Below, piece by piece: positions 32,240 to 40,793 of a stretch of 64,000 nucleotides of DNA. Under the pieces are notes generated by a model. It was not told the origin of the DNA. It did not search any database and worked only from the letters and a program-made list of their open reading frames with translations. The DNA is taken from NCBI GenBank assembly GCA_022824365.1, contig JAJEAA010000015.1:180737-244736 (forward strand), written 5' to 3'. The DNA is from Anaerolineae bacterium (lineage in GTDB: Bacteria; Chloroflexota; Anaerolineae; Aggregatilineales; Phototrophicaceae). Each line of letters begins with the position of its first letter. Positions within the stretch are counted from its first letter, which is position 1. The position numbers were made by a program, and so were the translations under genes.

Positions 32240-34492
32240 ATGCCCAGACCACTTTATACGACCGAGCCCAAGGTCATCAACACGCTGCAAACGCGCAATG
32301 CCGCCCTGCCCTACCTCGAAGTCGCCACGAGCAATCGGGACAAACTGGCGGAATTCCGCCGCCTCCTGCCCGGTTATGAAATCGTGGGGGTGAAGCTCAA
32401 TATCGAAGAGATACAGAGCCTGGATCCCTACAAGGTCGCCGCGCATAAAGCCATAGAAGCCTACAAGGCGAATGACTACAACCCGATCCTGGTGGAAGAG
32501 ACCTCGCTGGCGTTGCGCGGGCTGGGCGGGCGACCGGGGACATATATCAAGGACTTCTGCCAAGAAGCGGAAATGCGGCGCATGATCGTCGAAAGCTGGC
32601 TGAAAGGACGTGACCGGGCCGCTTTGGCGAAGGTCTTAATCGCTGTTTACGATGGCGCCGAAGTGCAGATTCGGGAAGGGAATACGGCTGGGACAATCGC
32701 GGAGACGCTGCGCGGCACAAATGGTTTCGGCTTTGATGATATGTTCATCCCGGAGGGCGAGACGCGCACCTTCGCCGAGATGAGCGTTGCCGAGAAAGAC
32801 TGCCTCAATATGCGGCGCAGGGCGCTGGAAGCGCTTTGTCAGCAGCCCTTTGAATTGGGTCAGGCTGTTTTTATGATCCCCGAACCCTATCGGCAAGAGG
32901 TCGAGCGGGTGGATTACGCCGCGCTGAAGGACGAAACTGCGCTCAAATTCGCCTTTGCGCTGGAAGCGCTCGAAGACGACAACCCGCCAAACAGCGATTT
33001 CGCCGCGCCAAATTATCAGCCGATTCAATACGAAGAGAATATCTATTACAGCCGTTACCCGCCCAAAGCTGATAGCCACAGCATCGGCTTGATCCTCACC
33101 GATGTCGATCGCGGCACGCTGCACATGAACAAGAACGGCAGTCCGATCATCTGGCAGTTTGGTCCGGAGCGCCGCACGCTCAGCCTGGCGCAGCGCGCAG
33201 ATTTCTTCCGCAGCAACCAAAGCCCCGAGGTCCGCGCCACGCTTGACCGCATCGCCAAGGGCAACATCATCCCGCCGCGCAGCAACCGCCGCTCAAGCAC
33301 GATTGAAACTGTGCTCGGGCTCAATGAAGCGCCTTATATCACCAGCACCTATTCCTGGAAAGACTTGGGCTATCGCAAGATGTCGTCTTCGCGGCATGTT
33401 TCGCGCACACTCAGCGCCGAATGCGGCTTGTTCAACCGGATCGGCAAGCATCCGCGCAGCGCGCTCGGCTTCGGTTCCATGCCCGCGATCTCCGGCTGGC
33501 GCGATGTGCTGGTCACCGCCGCCATCGGTCATCACGCCATCTTCACCCATCGCAACAGCATCTTCGCCGGCTATATCGAGCGGCAGGCGGCTGTCATCAA
33601 AGCAGCCAAGGATGTGCTCAAGCGGCTTGGACTTAGCGAGACCGATTATCAGCGCGCCGCGCGCAACATCGGCGCCGCCATCGGCTGTAGCGATGTCGCG
33701 GAAGAAGTGGAAGCCGCGACTTATCTCTACGAGCAGGCCGGCATCCGCCTCTTCCGCATCTACACCATCAATTCCGACCCGCGCGTGATTGAAGTAGCGG
33801 CGGCGATCCGCGCCGAATTCGGCGATGACATTGAGCTATTCGTCGGGCAGGTCAGCGACAAGGCGCAATGTCTCAAGCTGATCGCGCCGGAGATCCGCGC
33901 CGATGGCCTCTTCTTCGGGCATGGCGGCGGCCGGCAATGCACCTCGGCGACCAACGGCATGGCGGTGACCACGCTGGAAGAGGTCTACAGCATCACCACC
34001 GACGAGCGCTTCAACCATGTGACCATCGCCGTCGAAGGCGGCATCGGCACGTCCATGGGACACCTGCTGCTCATGGGCGTCGACTTGATCTCTTATAATC
34101 AGCAGTTGGCGCGCTGCGTCATCGAGCAGGGGGATATCTACTTCGAGCACAAGAGCGGCAAGGTCTGCATGCCTTATCACGGCAGCGCCTCCGCGCCGAC
34201 GATGATTATCGAAAGCGCCAACCCGGCTTTGGCGCGGAAGCGACTGCGCCCCGGCGGGCGGACGCGCAATGTCGAGGGCAAGGCTGGTTATCGCTTCTTC
34301 GAGGAGAAAGCCAATTCGATGGTCTTTTACATCAACACCTTCAAGCATTACGCAGCGCGGGCGCTGGCGGATGTCGGCGTGACCGATATGGCCGAGCTGC
34401 GCGAGTTCGTGCGGGACAGCGACGAAGAACTGATCCGCGTGGTGAGTTCGCAAGCCAGCGCGGTCGGTCAGGCTTATGGAAATCAGATGTGA
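32240..34492 (+). CDS. HAM1/RdgB-like domain fused to an IMPDH/GMPR-like domain
   Basis: 750 aa. Residues about 25-215 resemble a non-canonical purine NTP pyrophosphatase: LEVATSNRDKLAEFRRLLPG, NPILVEETSLALRGLGGRPG, then TYIKDFCQ and TNGFGFDDMFIPEGE. The usual acidic pair reads Glu-Glu in VEET. After a linker with a possible second small domain, residues about 340-720 look like an IMP dehydrogenase/GMP reductase barrel: SALGFGSMPAISGWRDVLV, GLFFGHGGGRQCTSATNG with a Cys where IMPDH has its catalytic one, and HVTIAVEGGIGTSMGHLLLM. A house-cleaning enzyme joined to purine metabolism is the simplest idea. The fusion itself is clear as one frame; activities are inferred. Confidence 0.75.
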   Translation: MPRPLYTTEPKVINTLQTRNAALPYLEVATSNRDKLAEFRRLLPGYEIVGVKLNIEEIQSLDPYKVAAHKAIEAYKANDYNPILVEETSLALRGLGGRPGTYIKDFCQEAEMRRMIVESWLKGRDRAALAKVLIAVYDGAEVQIREGNTAGTIAETLRGTNGFGFDDMFIPEGETRTFAEMSVAEKDCLNMRRRALEALCQQPFELGQAVFMIPEPYRQEVERVDYAALKDETALKFAFALEALEDDNPPNSDFAAPNYQPIQYEENIYYSRYPPKADSHSIGLILTDVDRGTLHMNKNGSPIIWQFGPERRTLSLAQRADFFRSNQSPEVRATLDRIAKGNIIPPRSNRRSSTIETVLGLNEAPYITSTYSWKDLGYRKMSSSRHVSRTLSAECGLFNRIGKHPRSALGFGSMPAISGWRDVLVTAAIGHHAIFTHRNSIFAGYIERQAAVIKAAKDVLKRLGLSETDYQRAARNIGAAIGCSDVAEEVEAATYLYEQAGIRLFRIYTINSDPRVIEVAAAIRAEFGDDIELFVGQVSDKAQCLKLIAPEIRADGLFFGHGGGRQCTSATNGMAVTTLEEVYSITTDERFNHVTIAVEGGIGTSMGHLLLMGVDLISYNQQLARCVIEQGDIYFEHKSGKVCMPYHGSASAPTMIIESANPALARKRLRPGGRTRNVEGKAGYRFFEEKANSMVFYINTFKHYAARALADVGVTDMAELREFVRDSDEELIRVVSSQASAVGQAYGNQM
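34472..34490 (+). repeat. Direct repeat, left copy (3' end of the fusion gene)
   Basis: GCTTATGGAAATCAGATGT encodes the C-terminal AYGNQM of the fusion protein. An exact 19-bp copy is at 35428-35446, and weaker similarity (AVGQ versus AVRQ when translated) extends a few codons upstream. Confidence 0.8.
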
Positions 34493-34545
34493 AATCAGAC
34501 ACAGCAAGTGTTATCCTACAAAGATATGGAGCGAGGGAAAGGGAT

Positions 34546-35373
34546 ATGCGAAACTCGGCGGCTTGGATTTTGATTATTCTTCTGTTGTCCGGCGCTACAA
34601 TTGCGCTCGCCCAAGACGACATAGAACTTGAGTACTTGTATATCAACAACCCATACGGCGACGCTTATTTTTGTACCGCGGAACAAGCTCTGGCATTCTA
34701 TGAAGCGCTAGATGAATATCCTGCTCTCGTCGAAGAAATCAGTGACATCAGCACCGGGGTAGTTCTGTTAATGTGGACTTTTCGATTCGCATCCTGGTAT
34801 GAGACTGCCGAGCAAGAGTGCTACGGCGCGGGGAATCCGCCGGTCGAGCTGGAACGCGATGCCAGATACTTGGCAATCCAGCATATGACAGGCGAAGAAG
34901 CAATATTGCCCGAAGAGAACGCTTATACTCGGGCATTGGAAATGTCGATTGCCGATCGTGAAACCCTAGAAGAAGATGAGACAACTTCCGAATACGACCT
35001 GGAAGTTAATCGCGAGATCGTTGAGGTCCCCCTATGTGACGTTGAGAGAGCTATGGCCTTTTATGAAACGACGGATGCATTCGTGGAGGCTAGCAGCGGA
35101 ATAGCGGGTATTTCGGATCGGGACTCCTTGCGAGAGTGGGCCGCAGAATTTTATACGTGGTCGGACGAATCCTGGGCGCCGCTGCTGGAAGAGCCTTGCG
35201 GTCAAATGAAGTCGTTCATCGCTTTCCTAGAGTCTTTCGCTTATGGCGCGGCGCTTGCCCAACTTACTGGCACAGGGGAGATCACGCTAAAGGTTTTTGA
35301 CGAGACAATGGAACTACTTGGCGGGTGGATGGTCGAAGAAATAGCTTGGCTTCAAGATTACCTGGACGAATAA
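34546..35373 (+). CDS. Secreted Cys/Trp-repeat protein with two repeats
   Basis: 275 aa from the ATG at 34546 (AAAGGGA close upstream). A signal peptide (WILIILLLSGATIALAQ) is followed by two copies of the repeat seen at 616-2886: Cys, exactly 41 residues to a Trp (in FRFASW and EFYTW), then a second Cys after 8 and 13 residues (in EQEC and EEPC). The rest is acidic and helical. The gene lies between two copies of the 3' end of the upstream fusion gene, which suggests insertion or duplication. AT content is higher than in the neighbours. Function unknown. Confidence 0.75.
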   Translation: MRNSAAWILIILLLSGATIALAQDDIELEYLYINNPYGDAYFCTAEQALAFYEALDEYPALVEEISDISTGVVLLMWTFRFASWYETAEQECYGAGNPPVELERDARYLAIQHMTGEEAILPEENAYTRALEMSIADRETLEEDETTSEYDLEVNREIVEVPLCDVERAMAFYETTDAFVEASSGIAGISDRDSLREWAAEFYTWSDESWAPLLEEPCGQMKSFIAFLESFAYGAALAQLTGTGEITLKVFDETMELLGGWMVEEIAWLQDYLDE

Positions 35374-35427
35374 GCTGCGAGTTGCCCGTCGACACAGTTC
35401 TCAAAATCCCCAACAGCGGTTCGGCAA

Positions 35428-35446
35428 GCTTATGGAAATCAGATGT
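35428..35446 (+). repeat. Direct repeat, right copy (orphan 3' end of the fusion gene)
   Basis: Exact copy of 34472-34490. Read in the same frame as the preceding repeat-protein gene it gives AVRQAYGNQM and then a TAG stop, i.e. a duplicated, now useless C-terminal tail of the fusion gene. Confidence 0.8.
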
Positions 35447-35451
35447 AGGGG

Positions 35452-36552
35452 CTAAAACACAATCACACCCCGCGCCACACCACCCGTTAGCATGGACGCA
35501 TAAGCCTCGTTGATCTCGTCCAGCCGATAGCGCTGGGTCACCAACTCCTCCAGCTTAAGCCTGCCCGCCTGATACAGGTCGAGCAGCATGTGAAAATCCC
35601 GCGCCGGATTGATTGAGCCGTAGAAGCTGCCACGAATCTTCCGCTCGGTGCAGGTGATGACCTGCCCGAGGATCGTTGTCCTGCTGTCTTGCGGCGTGAT
35701 GCCGACGAGGGTGACGATGCCGCCAGGGCGCACGGCTGCGATGGCGGTTTCCTGCAAGACGGGGATGCCCACCGACTCGAGGCAGTGATCCGCGCCGCGG
35801 CCGCCGGTCAGCTTCTGGATTTCGGGGACGACCCTTTCATCCGATATCAGGCAGTGCGTAGCGCCGAATTCGCGGGCGATCTCCATCTTGTTGCTGTTGG
35901 TATCGACGGCGATGATCGGGTCAGCGCCGCAGAGAGCCGCGCCTTGAATGATGTTGAGGCCGACGCCGCCCGCGCCGAAGACAGCGACGCTTTGCCCCGA
36001 GCGTACCTCGGCAGTATACATCGCGGCGCCGACGCCGGTGGAGACAGCGCAGCCGACCAGCGCCGCCACTTCCAGCGGGACATCTTTGCGGATTGGCACG
36101 ACGCTCTCTTCCCGCACGACCGCGTACTCGGCGAAGGTGCTGAGGCCGCCCCATTGATGCAAGGTCTCGCCGCGCCACCGCATACGCGCCGTGCCATCGC
36201 TCATCACGCCCGCGTTGATGTCAGCGGAGTGAGTGTCGCAGATGGCGGGTTGGTCGTTCCGGCAATAGAAGCATTCGCCGCAGCAAGCCTTCCAACTGAG
36301 TGTCACGTGGTCGCCCGGCTTCACGCGCGTCACGCCGGCGCCAACCGCCTCGATGATGCCGGAACCTTCGTGCCCCAGAATTATCGGCGCGTGAAAAGGC
36401 GCCTTGCCCGCCACAATGTGCCAGTCGCTGTGGCAGATGCCGGCGGCGGCCATCTTCACCAGCGCCTCGCCGGCTCTGGGCGGATCAAGGTCAACCGTTT
36501 CGATTTTGAAGGGCGTATGCGCTTCTGTCAGGATTGCCGCTTGCATTTGCAT
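35452..36552 (-). CDS. Zinc-dependent alcohol dehydrogenase, MDR family
   Basis: 366 aa. The catalytic zinc site (GICHSDWHIV, GHEGSGIIEAVG), the structural zinc cysteines (CCGECFYCRNDQPAIC) and the NAD-binding GAGGVGLNIIQGA are all visible, so it is a class III/aryl-alcohol-type dehydrogenase. The start has AAAGGAA 7 nt upstream. A closely similar gene lies 57 bp upstream on the same strand; the two share most motifs and length, indicating tandem duplication. Substrate not determinable. Confidence 0.92.
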   Translation of the reverse strand: MQMQAAILTEAHTPFKIETVDLDPPRAGEALVKMAAAGICHSDWHIVAGKAPFHAPIILGHEGSGIIEAVGAGVTRVKPGDHVTLSWKACCGECFYCRNDQPAICDTHSADINAGVMSDGTARMRWRGETLHQWGGLSTFAEYAVVREESVVPIRKDVPLEVAALVGCAVSTGVGAAMYTAEVRSGQSVAVFGAGGVGLNIIQGAALCGADPIIAVDTNSNKMEIAREFGATHCLISDERVVPEIQKLTGGRGADHCLESVGIPVLQETAIAAVRPGGIVTLVGITPQDSRTTILGQVITCTERKIRGSFYGSINPARDFHMLLDLYQAGRLKLEELVTQRYRLDEINEAYASMLTGGVARGVIVF

Positions 36553-36584
36553 CGTGATTTCCTTTCAATAGCGGACGATATGAT

Positions 36585-36600
36585 GGGCCGCCCCTACAAA
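36585..36600. repeat. REP-like repeat, copy 2 (partial)
   Basis: GGGCCGCCCCTACAAA, the right half of the GGGCGAC/CCCCTACA repeat, in the 57-bp gap between the two alcohol dehydrogenase genes. Confidence 0.45.
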
Positions 36601-36609
36601 TTCAGACGG

Positions 36610-37710
36610 TCAGAAGACGATGATGCCGCGGGCGACTTCGCCGGTGAGCATGTCTTGGTAAGCTTCGTTGATCTCGTCCAGTCCGTAGCGGCGCGTCACC
36701 AGCTCGTCCAGCTTGAGCTTGCCGTTGCGATAGAGATCCAGAAACACGGGAAAATCGCGTTGGGGCAACACTGACCCATAGAAGCTGCCGCGGATGACCT
36801 TTTCCGTGCGGGTGATGACAGAGCCGGGCAGGTTCGTGCCGCTGCCCAAGGGCGTCAAACCGACGAGCGTGAGTGTGCCGCCCGGGCGCGTGGCGGCAAA
36901 GGCGGTCTCTTGCAGCGCCACCAATCCCACCGATTCGAAGACATGATCAGCGCCGCGACCGCCGGTGAGCTTCTGGATTTCGTCAACGGTCTTATCGTCG
37001 GAGTAGAGGCTATGCGTCGCGCCGAATTCGCGGGCGATTTCCATTTTGCTGCTATTGGCGTCGACGGCGATGATCGGGTCCGCGCCACACATCGCTGCGC
37101 CCATGATGATATTCAAGCCGACGCCGCCGGCGCCATAGACCGCGACGCTTTCGCCCGGGCGCACATCGGCGGTATATATCGCAGCGCCAACGCCGGTCGA
37201 GACGGCGCAACCAACCAGCGCCGCCACTTCCAGCGGCACATCAGGGCGGATCGGCACACAAGCTTCTTCCGGTATGACGACGTATTCGGCGAAACAGCCC
37301 AAGCCGGTCATGACAAATATCGGCTCGCCATTTAGAGAAACGCGGCTGGTGCCATCGATCTGCAAGCCCGAGCGCAGCACCGGCGTATAGACTTCGCACA
37401 GGTTGGGCTTGCCGCGCTGGCAATAGAAGCAATCGCCGCAATTGGCGCGAAAATTCAAGGTCGCGTGGTCGCCCGGCTTCACGCTTGTGACGCCGTCGCC
37501 AACGGCTTCCACCACGCCAGCGCCTTCATGGCCGCAAATGATCGGCAGAGGATAGTAGGACAAGCCTTCCACGATATGCCAATCGCTGTGGCAGACGCCG
37601 CTCGCCGCCATTTTCACCAGCACTTCACCAGCTTGAGGCGGCTGCAAGTCCACAGTTTCGATGCGGAAGGGACTGTTGGTTTCGGTGAGAACAGCGGCTT
37701 TCATTTTCAT
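36610..37710 (-). CDS. Zinc-dependent alcohol dehydrogenase, MDR family (paralogue)
   Basis: 366 aa from the ATG at 37710, with AAGGGGAAAT just upstream; the frame also runs to 37749 but without a good ribosome site. Catalytic zinc motif GVCHSDWHIVEG, GHEGAGVVEAVGDG, structural cysteines NCGDCFYCQRGKPNLC and nucleotide site GAGGVGLNIIMGA. It is collinear with the downstream paralogue over its whole length, with clear differences near residues 110-130. The pair probably forms one operon, with different substrate ranges as an inference. Confidence 0.92.
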   Translation of the reverse strand: MKMKAAVLTETNSPFRIETVDLQPPQAGEVLVKMAASGVCHSDWHIVEGLSYYPLPIICGHEGAGVVEAVGDGVTSVKPGDHATLNFRANCGDCFYCQRGKPNLCEVYTPVLRSGLQIDGTSRVSLNGEPIFVMTGLGCFAEYVVIPEEACVPIRPDVPLEVAALVGCAVSTGVGAAIYTADVRPGESVAVYGAGGVGLNIIMGAAMCGADPIIAVDANSSKMEIAREFGATHSLYSDDKTVDEIQKLTGGRGADHVFESVGLVALQETAFAATRPGGTLTLVGLTPLGSGTNLPGSVITRTEKVIRGSFYGSVLPQRDFPVFLDLYRNGKLKLDELVTRRYGLDEINEAYQDMLTGEVARGIIVF

Positions 37711-37938
37711 GCGATTTCCCCTTGTCTTGATCTCCGTCGGTATGCGCACTATGGGCAGTCTGATTGTAATTCAGGCGCTATACATCGCGCCACAAATCGC
37801 GGAATCAGCAGCACAACATTAGCCACCGAGTACATCGAGTATTTTTAGGGCGCAGAGAGATATCCTTTGAAGGGCTATCTATTCGGCTGTGTCGATCGCT
37901 GGAATAGAAGCCTCTTCTCGCTATGCTGCGTCTCAGCC

Positions 37939-37944
37939 TATAAT
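37939..37944 (+). promoter_or_regulatory. -10 box candidate for the DinB-like gene
   Basis: Perfect TATAAT within CAGCCTATAATTGC, 35 bp before the start at 37980. Confidence 0.45.
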
Positions 37945-37979
37945 TGCTCGCCAACACGCTATGTTTATCGGAGGAGAAA

Positions 37980-38456
37980 ATGAACGCGCAAATCAAAGAA
38001 TTTTGGGATTTGAACCGCATGTACACGCAGTTGCGCGACGAGTTGCTGGAGGCGCTCACCGACGAAGATCTGGCTTTCTCGCCGGGCGGCGGCAACCCGA
38101 CCCTGGGCGAACTCTGCCGCGAACTTGGCGAGACGCAATACGCCTACGCGCAATCCTTCAAGAATTTCAAAATTGACTTCAGTTACCGCACAAACGATGA
38201 CCGCTACATCAAAAGCGTCTCCGCCCTGAAGAACTGGTACAAGCAGCTTGATGAAGATCTCGAAGCGGCTGTCGAATCTGTCACCGATGAGGATGTCGCG
38301 GAGAAACAGATGGACCGCGGCGGCTACGAGACGCCGGTGCATATAAGTCTGGATATCCTGCGGGAAGCGCTGCTCATCTTCTACGGCAAGGTCAGCGTCT
38401 ATGCCAAGGCGATGGACAAGCCCTTGACGCAGATGTGGCGGGACTGGATCGCCTGA
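37980..38456 (+). CDS. DinB-superfamily-like protein
   Basis: 158 aa from the ATG at 37980, with GGAGGAG 4 nt upstream. The N-terminal helix FWDLNRMYTQLRDELLEALT, then GGGNPTLGELCRELGETQYA and the C-terminal FYGKVSVYAKAMDKPLTQMW resemble DinB-like four-helix bundles. The three metal His residues of DinB are not all present (Glu-Thr-Gln replaces the usual His region), so it may not bind metal. Monocistronic, next to the Mo-enzyme maturation module. Confidence 0.65.
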   Translation: MNAQIKEFWDLNRMYTQLRDELLEALTDEDLAFSPGGGNPTLGELCRELGETQYAYAQSFKNFKIDFSYRTNDDRYIKSVSALKNWYKQLDEDLEAAVESVTDEDVAEKQMDRGGYETPVHISLDILREALLIFYGKVSVYAKAMDKPLTQMWRDWIA

Positions 38457-38513
38457 CGTATGACTCAGCCGCGCGCCGGCCAAGCCACCCTGCGATTCTT
38501 GCCCGCCATGCGC

Positions 38514-38519
38514 TAGAAT
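38514..38519 (+). promoter_or_regulatory. -10 box candidate for the MoxR-led operon
   Basis: TAGAAT within TGCGCTAGAATAAG, 33 bp before the MoxR start. It may drive the five-gene set 38553-43579. Confidence 0.4.
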
Positions 38520-38552
38520 AAGCCGCTGTATTGACGAGACACTTGGGATGCG

Positions 38553-39467
38553 ATGACTTCACAATTTACTTCCGTTGACGAACTGCAAGCCGCTCTGGGC
38601 GAGCAAGACTATATCGCCGAGCGTGGTTTGGCGGTGGCGATTTATCTGGCGCTGAAGACGGGCAAACCACTCTTCCTGGAAGGCGATGCCGGCGTCGGCA
38701 AGACAGAAATCGCCAAGGTGCTCTCCGCGCTGCTGGGCACAGAGCTTATTCGCATGCAATGCTACGAGGGGCTGGACGTCAACACGGCGGTCTATGAGTG
38801 GAATTACGCCGGGCAGAGTTTGCACCTGCGCCTGATGGAAAGCGAGAGCATGACGCGCGCGGCGATGGAAGACGAGCTTTTCTCTCCGCGCTTCTTGCTG
38901 AAACGGCCGCTGCTGCAAGCGATCGAGCAGAGCCGCAATGGCAGCGCGCCGGTCTTGCTGATTGACGAGTTGGACCGCTCCGACGAAGAATTTGAAGCCT
39001 TCTTGCTCGAGCTGCTCTCCGATTTTCAGATCACGATACCGGAATTGGGCACGATTACGGCGAACGCGCCGCCGGTCGTGGTGGTGACGTCCAACCGAAC
39101 GCGCGAGATTCACGATGCGCTCAAACGGCGCTGCCTCTATTATTGGATCGACTATCCGCAATTCCGCAAGGAACTGGAGATTGTCGAGCGGAAAGCGCCG
39201 GATGTGCCGCCGATGCTGGCGCGGCAGATCACGGCATTCATTCAGGATATGCGCTCGATGGAGCTGTTCAAGCGACCGGGCATCGCCGAGACGCTGGATT
39301 GGACCGCCGCCCTAATCGCGCTGGACCAGAACGAATTATCCCTGGAGACAGTGCAAGATACGCTTGGCGTGATCCTGAAGTACCAGGATGATGTCGAAAT
39401 GCTGGACGCGACAACCATCCAGAACATGATCGAACGCGCCAAAGTCGAGGCGCAGCGGGCGAGTTGA
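38553..39467 (+). CDS. MoxR-family AAA+ ATPase (CoxD-like)
   Basis: 304 aa. Walker A is LEGDAGVGKTEIAK (about residue 43), Walker B is VLLIDELDRSDEEFEAFLLE, sensor 1 is VVVTSNRTREI and an arginine-finger region follows at LKRRCLYYWIDYP. With the VWA protein, XdhC and MocA-like genes downstream it matches the CoxD/CoxE/CoxF set that matures the molybdenum cofactor site of CO dehydrogenase/xanthine dehydrogenase family enzymes. It acts in the cytosol as a chaperone-like ATPase working with the VWA partner. Confidence 0.9.
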   Translation: MTSQFTSVDELQAALGEQDYIAERGLAVAIYLALKTGKPLFLEGDAGVGKTEIAKVLSALLGTELIRMQCYEGLDVNTAVYEWNYAGQSLHLRLMESESMTRAAMEDELFSPRFLLKRPLLQAIEQSRNGSAPVLLIDELDRSDEEFEAFLLELLSDFQITIPELGTITANAPPVVVVTSNRTREIHDALKRRCLYYWIDYPQFRKELEIVERKAPDVPPMLARQITAFIQDMRSMELFKRPGIAETLDWTAALIALDQNELSLETVQDTLGVILKYQDDVEMLDATTIQNMIERAKVEAQRAS

Positions 39468-39484
39468 CCCCGCAGTTAACGAAG

Positions 39485-39515
39485 TGTAGGGGCGACTCTG
39501 TGAGTCGCCCGTTAC
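39485..39515. repeat. REP-like palindromic repeat, copy 3
   Basis: TGTAGGGGCGACT and AGTCGCCC form a hairpin in the 68-bp gap between the MoxR and VWA genes. Same family as copy 1, in the opposite orientation. Confidence 0.6.
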
Positions 39516-39535
39516 GGCAAGTTATCCTGAAAACC

Positions 39536-40783
39536 ATGTCCTCCAACGATCCACCGATTAGAAGCCTCTTCCTCGGACCGGCCGATGCGCCCTACGCCTA
39601 TCACGGCGGCAAGCTGACGCACAACCTGATTTTGTTCGGGCGGGTCTGCCGGGCGCTGGGCATGAATGTGACGCCCAACCGCATGATGGAAGTCGGGCGG
39701 GCGCTGGCGCATATCCAACTCGGGCGCAAGCAGGATTTCTATTACACCTTGCGCGCGCACCTGGTATCCCACCCCAAAGAGCTTGATTATTTCGATGAAG
39801 CCTTCGATCTCTTTTGGCGGCGACCATCGGATGGTTTCACCACCTTGAATCTGCAATCGCTGGGTGAGGAGCGACGCAAGAAAAAGACGCAATTCCTGCC
39901 GCCCTTGGACGCCAGCCCCAGCGAAAACGGCGCTTCCGTCGACGAGTTGGATTCAAGCATGATCGCGCTGGTGCCGACCTACAGCCGGCAGGAGCGCCTG
40001 CGCAACAAAGACTTCGCCGATATGACCGCCGAGGAATTGGAGATGGCGAAGCGCATGATCGCCAAAATGCCGGAATCGCTGGGCATGCGCCGGACGCGCC
40101 GCTTCAAAAAGGGGGTGGGACGGCAGATCAATATGCGCCGGCTGATGAAAGATATGATCCGCAAACAAGGCGATGTGACGCGCTTGCCAACCCACCGCCG
40201 CAAAGAGAAACCGCGCCCGGTCGTGCTGCTATGCGACATCAGCGGCAGCATGGAGCGCTACACTCGCATTCTGCTGCACTTCATGCACACCTTGGCCGGC
40301 TCGCTCTATCAGGTGGAGTCATTCGTCTACAGCACCGATATCACGCGGATAACGCGGCAGATACGACAGAAGAATGTCGATGACGCCCTGGAGGACATCG
40401 GGCAGACGGTTTTGCAATGGGGCGGCGGCACGATGACGGGCGAGTGCTTGCATCGTTTCAATTGGATCTGGTCGCGGCGGGTGCTGGGGCGCGGCGCCAT
40501 TGTCATATTGATCACCGATGGCTGGGACCGCGGCGATATCCCGCTTCTGCACCGGGAGATGGCGCGTTTGCGGCTGGCCTGCAAACGGCTTATCTGGCTG
40601 AACCCGCTCCTGGATGTTCCGGAATATGAACCGCTGACGCGCGGCGCGCAGGCACTGCTGCCATACGTGCAGGACTTTCTGCCAATTACCAATCTGGCGA
40701 ATCTGGAAGCGATCGTCAAAGCGCTGCAGAACCTCAACGGGCGGCCCAGCGCCGATGCCTATCGCAAGCGGTATCTGGCATAG
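39536..40783 (+). CDS. VWA-domain protein, CoxE-like
   Basis: 415 aa from the ATG at 39536; the frame is open upstream through the repeat but that part is not conserved. The N-terminal region (about 1-200) with LILFGRVCRALGMNV and an Arg-rich stretch is typical of CoxE, and the VWA domain starts at RPVVLLCDISGSMERYTRIL, which carries the DxSGS metal site; the later TDGWDRGD completes it. It works with the upstream MoxR ATPase in maturing a Mo hydroxylase. Tightly followed by the XdhC gene (10 bp). Confidence 0.9.
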   Translation: MSSNDPPIRSLFLGPADAPYAYHGGKLTHNLILFGRVCRALGMNVTPNRMMEVGRALAHIQLGRKQDFYYTLRAHLVSHPKELDYFDEAFDLFWRRPSDGFTTLNLQSLGEERRKKKTQFLPPLDASPSENGASVDELDSSMIALVPTYSRQERLRNKDFADMTAEELEMAKRMIAKMPESLGMRRTRRFKKGVGRQINMRRLMKDMIRKQGDVTRLPTHRRKEKPRPVVLLCDISGSMERYTRILLHFMHTLAGSLYQVESFVYSTDITRITRQIRQKNVDDALEDIGQTVLQWGGGTMTGECLHRFNWIWSRRVLGRGAIVILITDGWDRGDIPLLHREMARLRLACKRLIWLNPLLDVPEYEPLTRGAQALLPYVQDFLPITNLANLEAIVKALQNLNGRPSADAYRKRYLA

Positions 40784-40793
40784 AGGAGGCATG

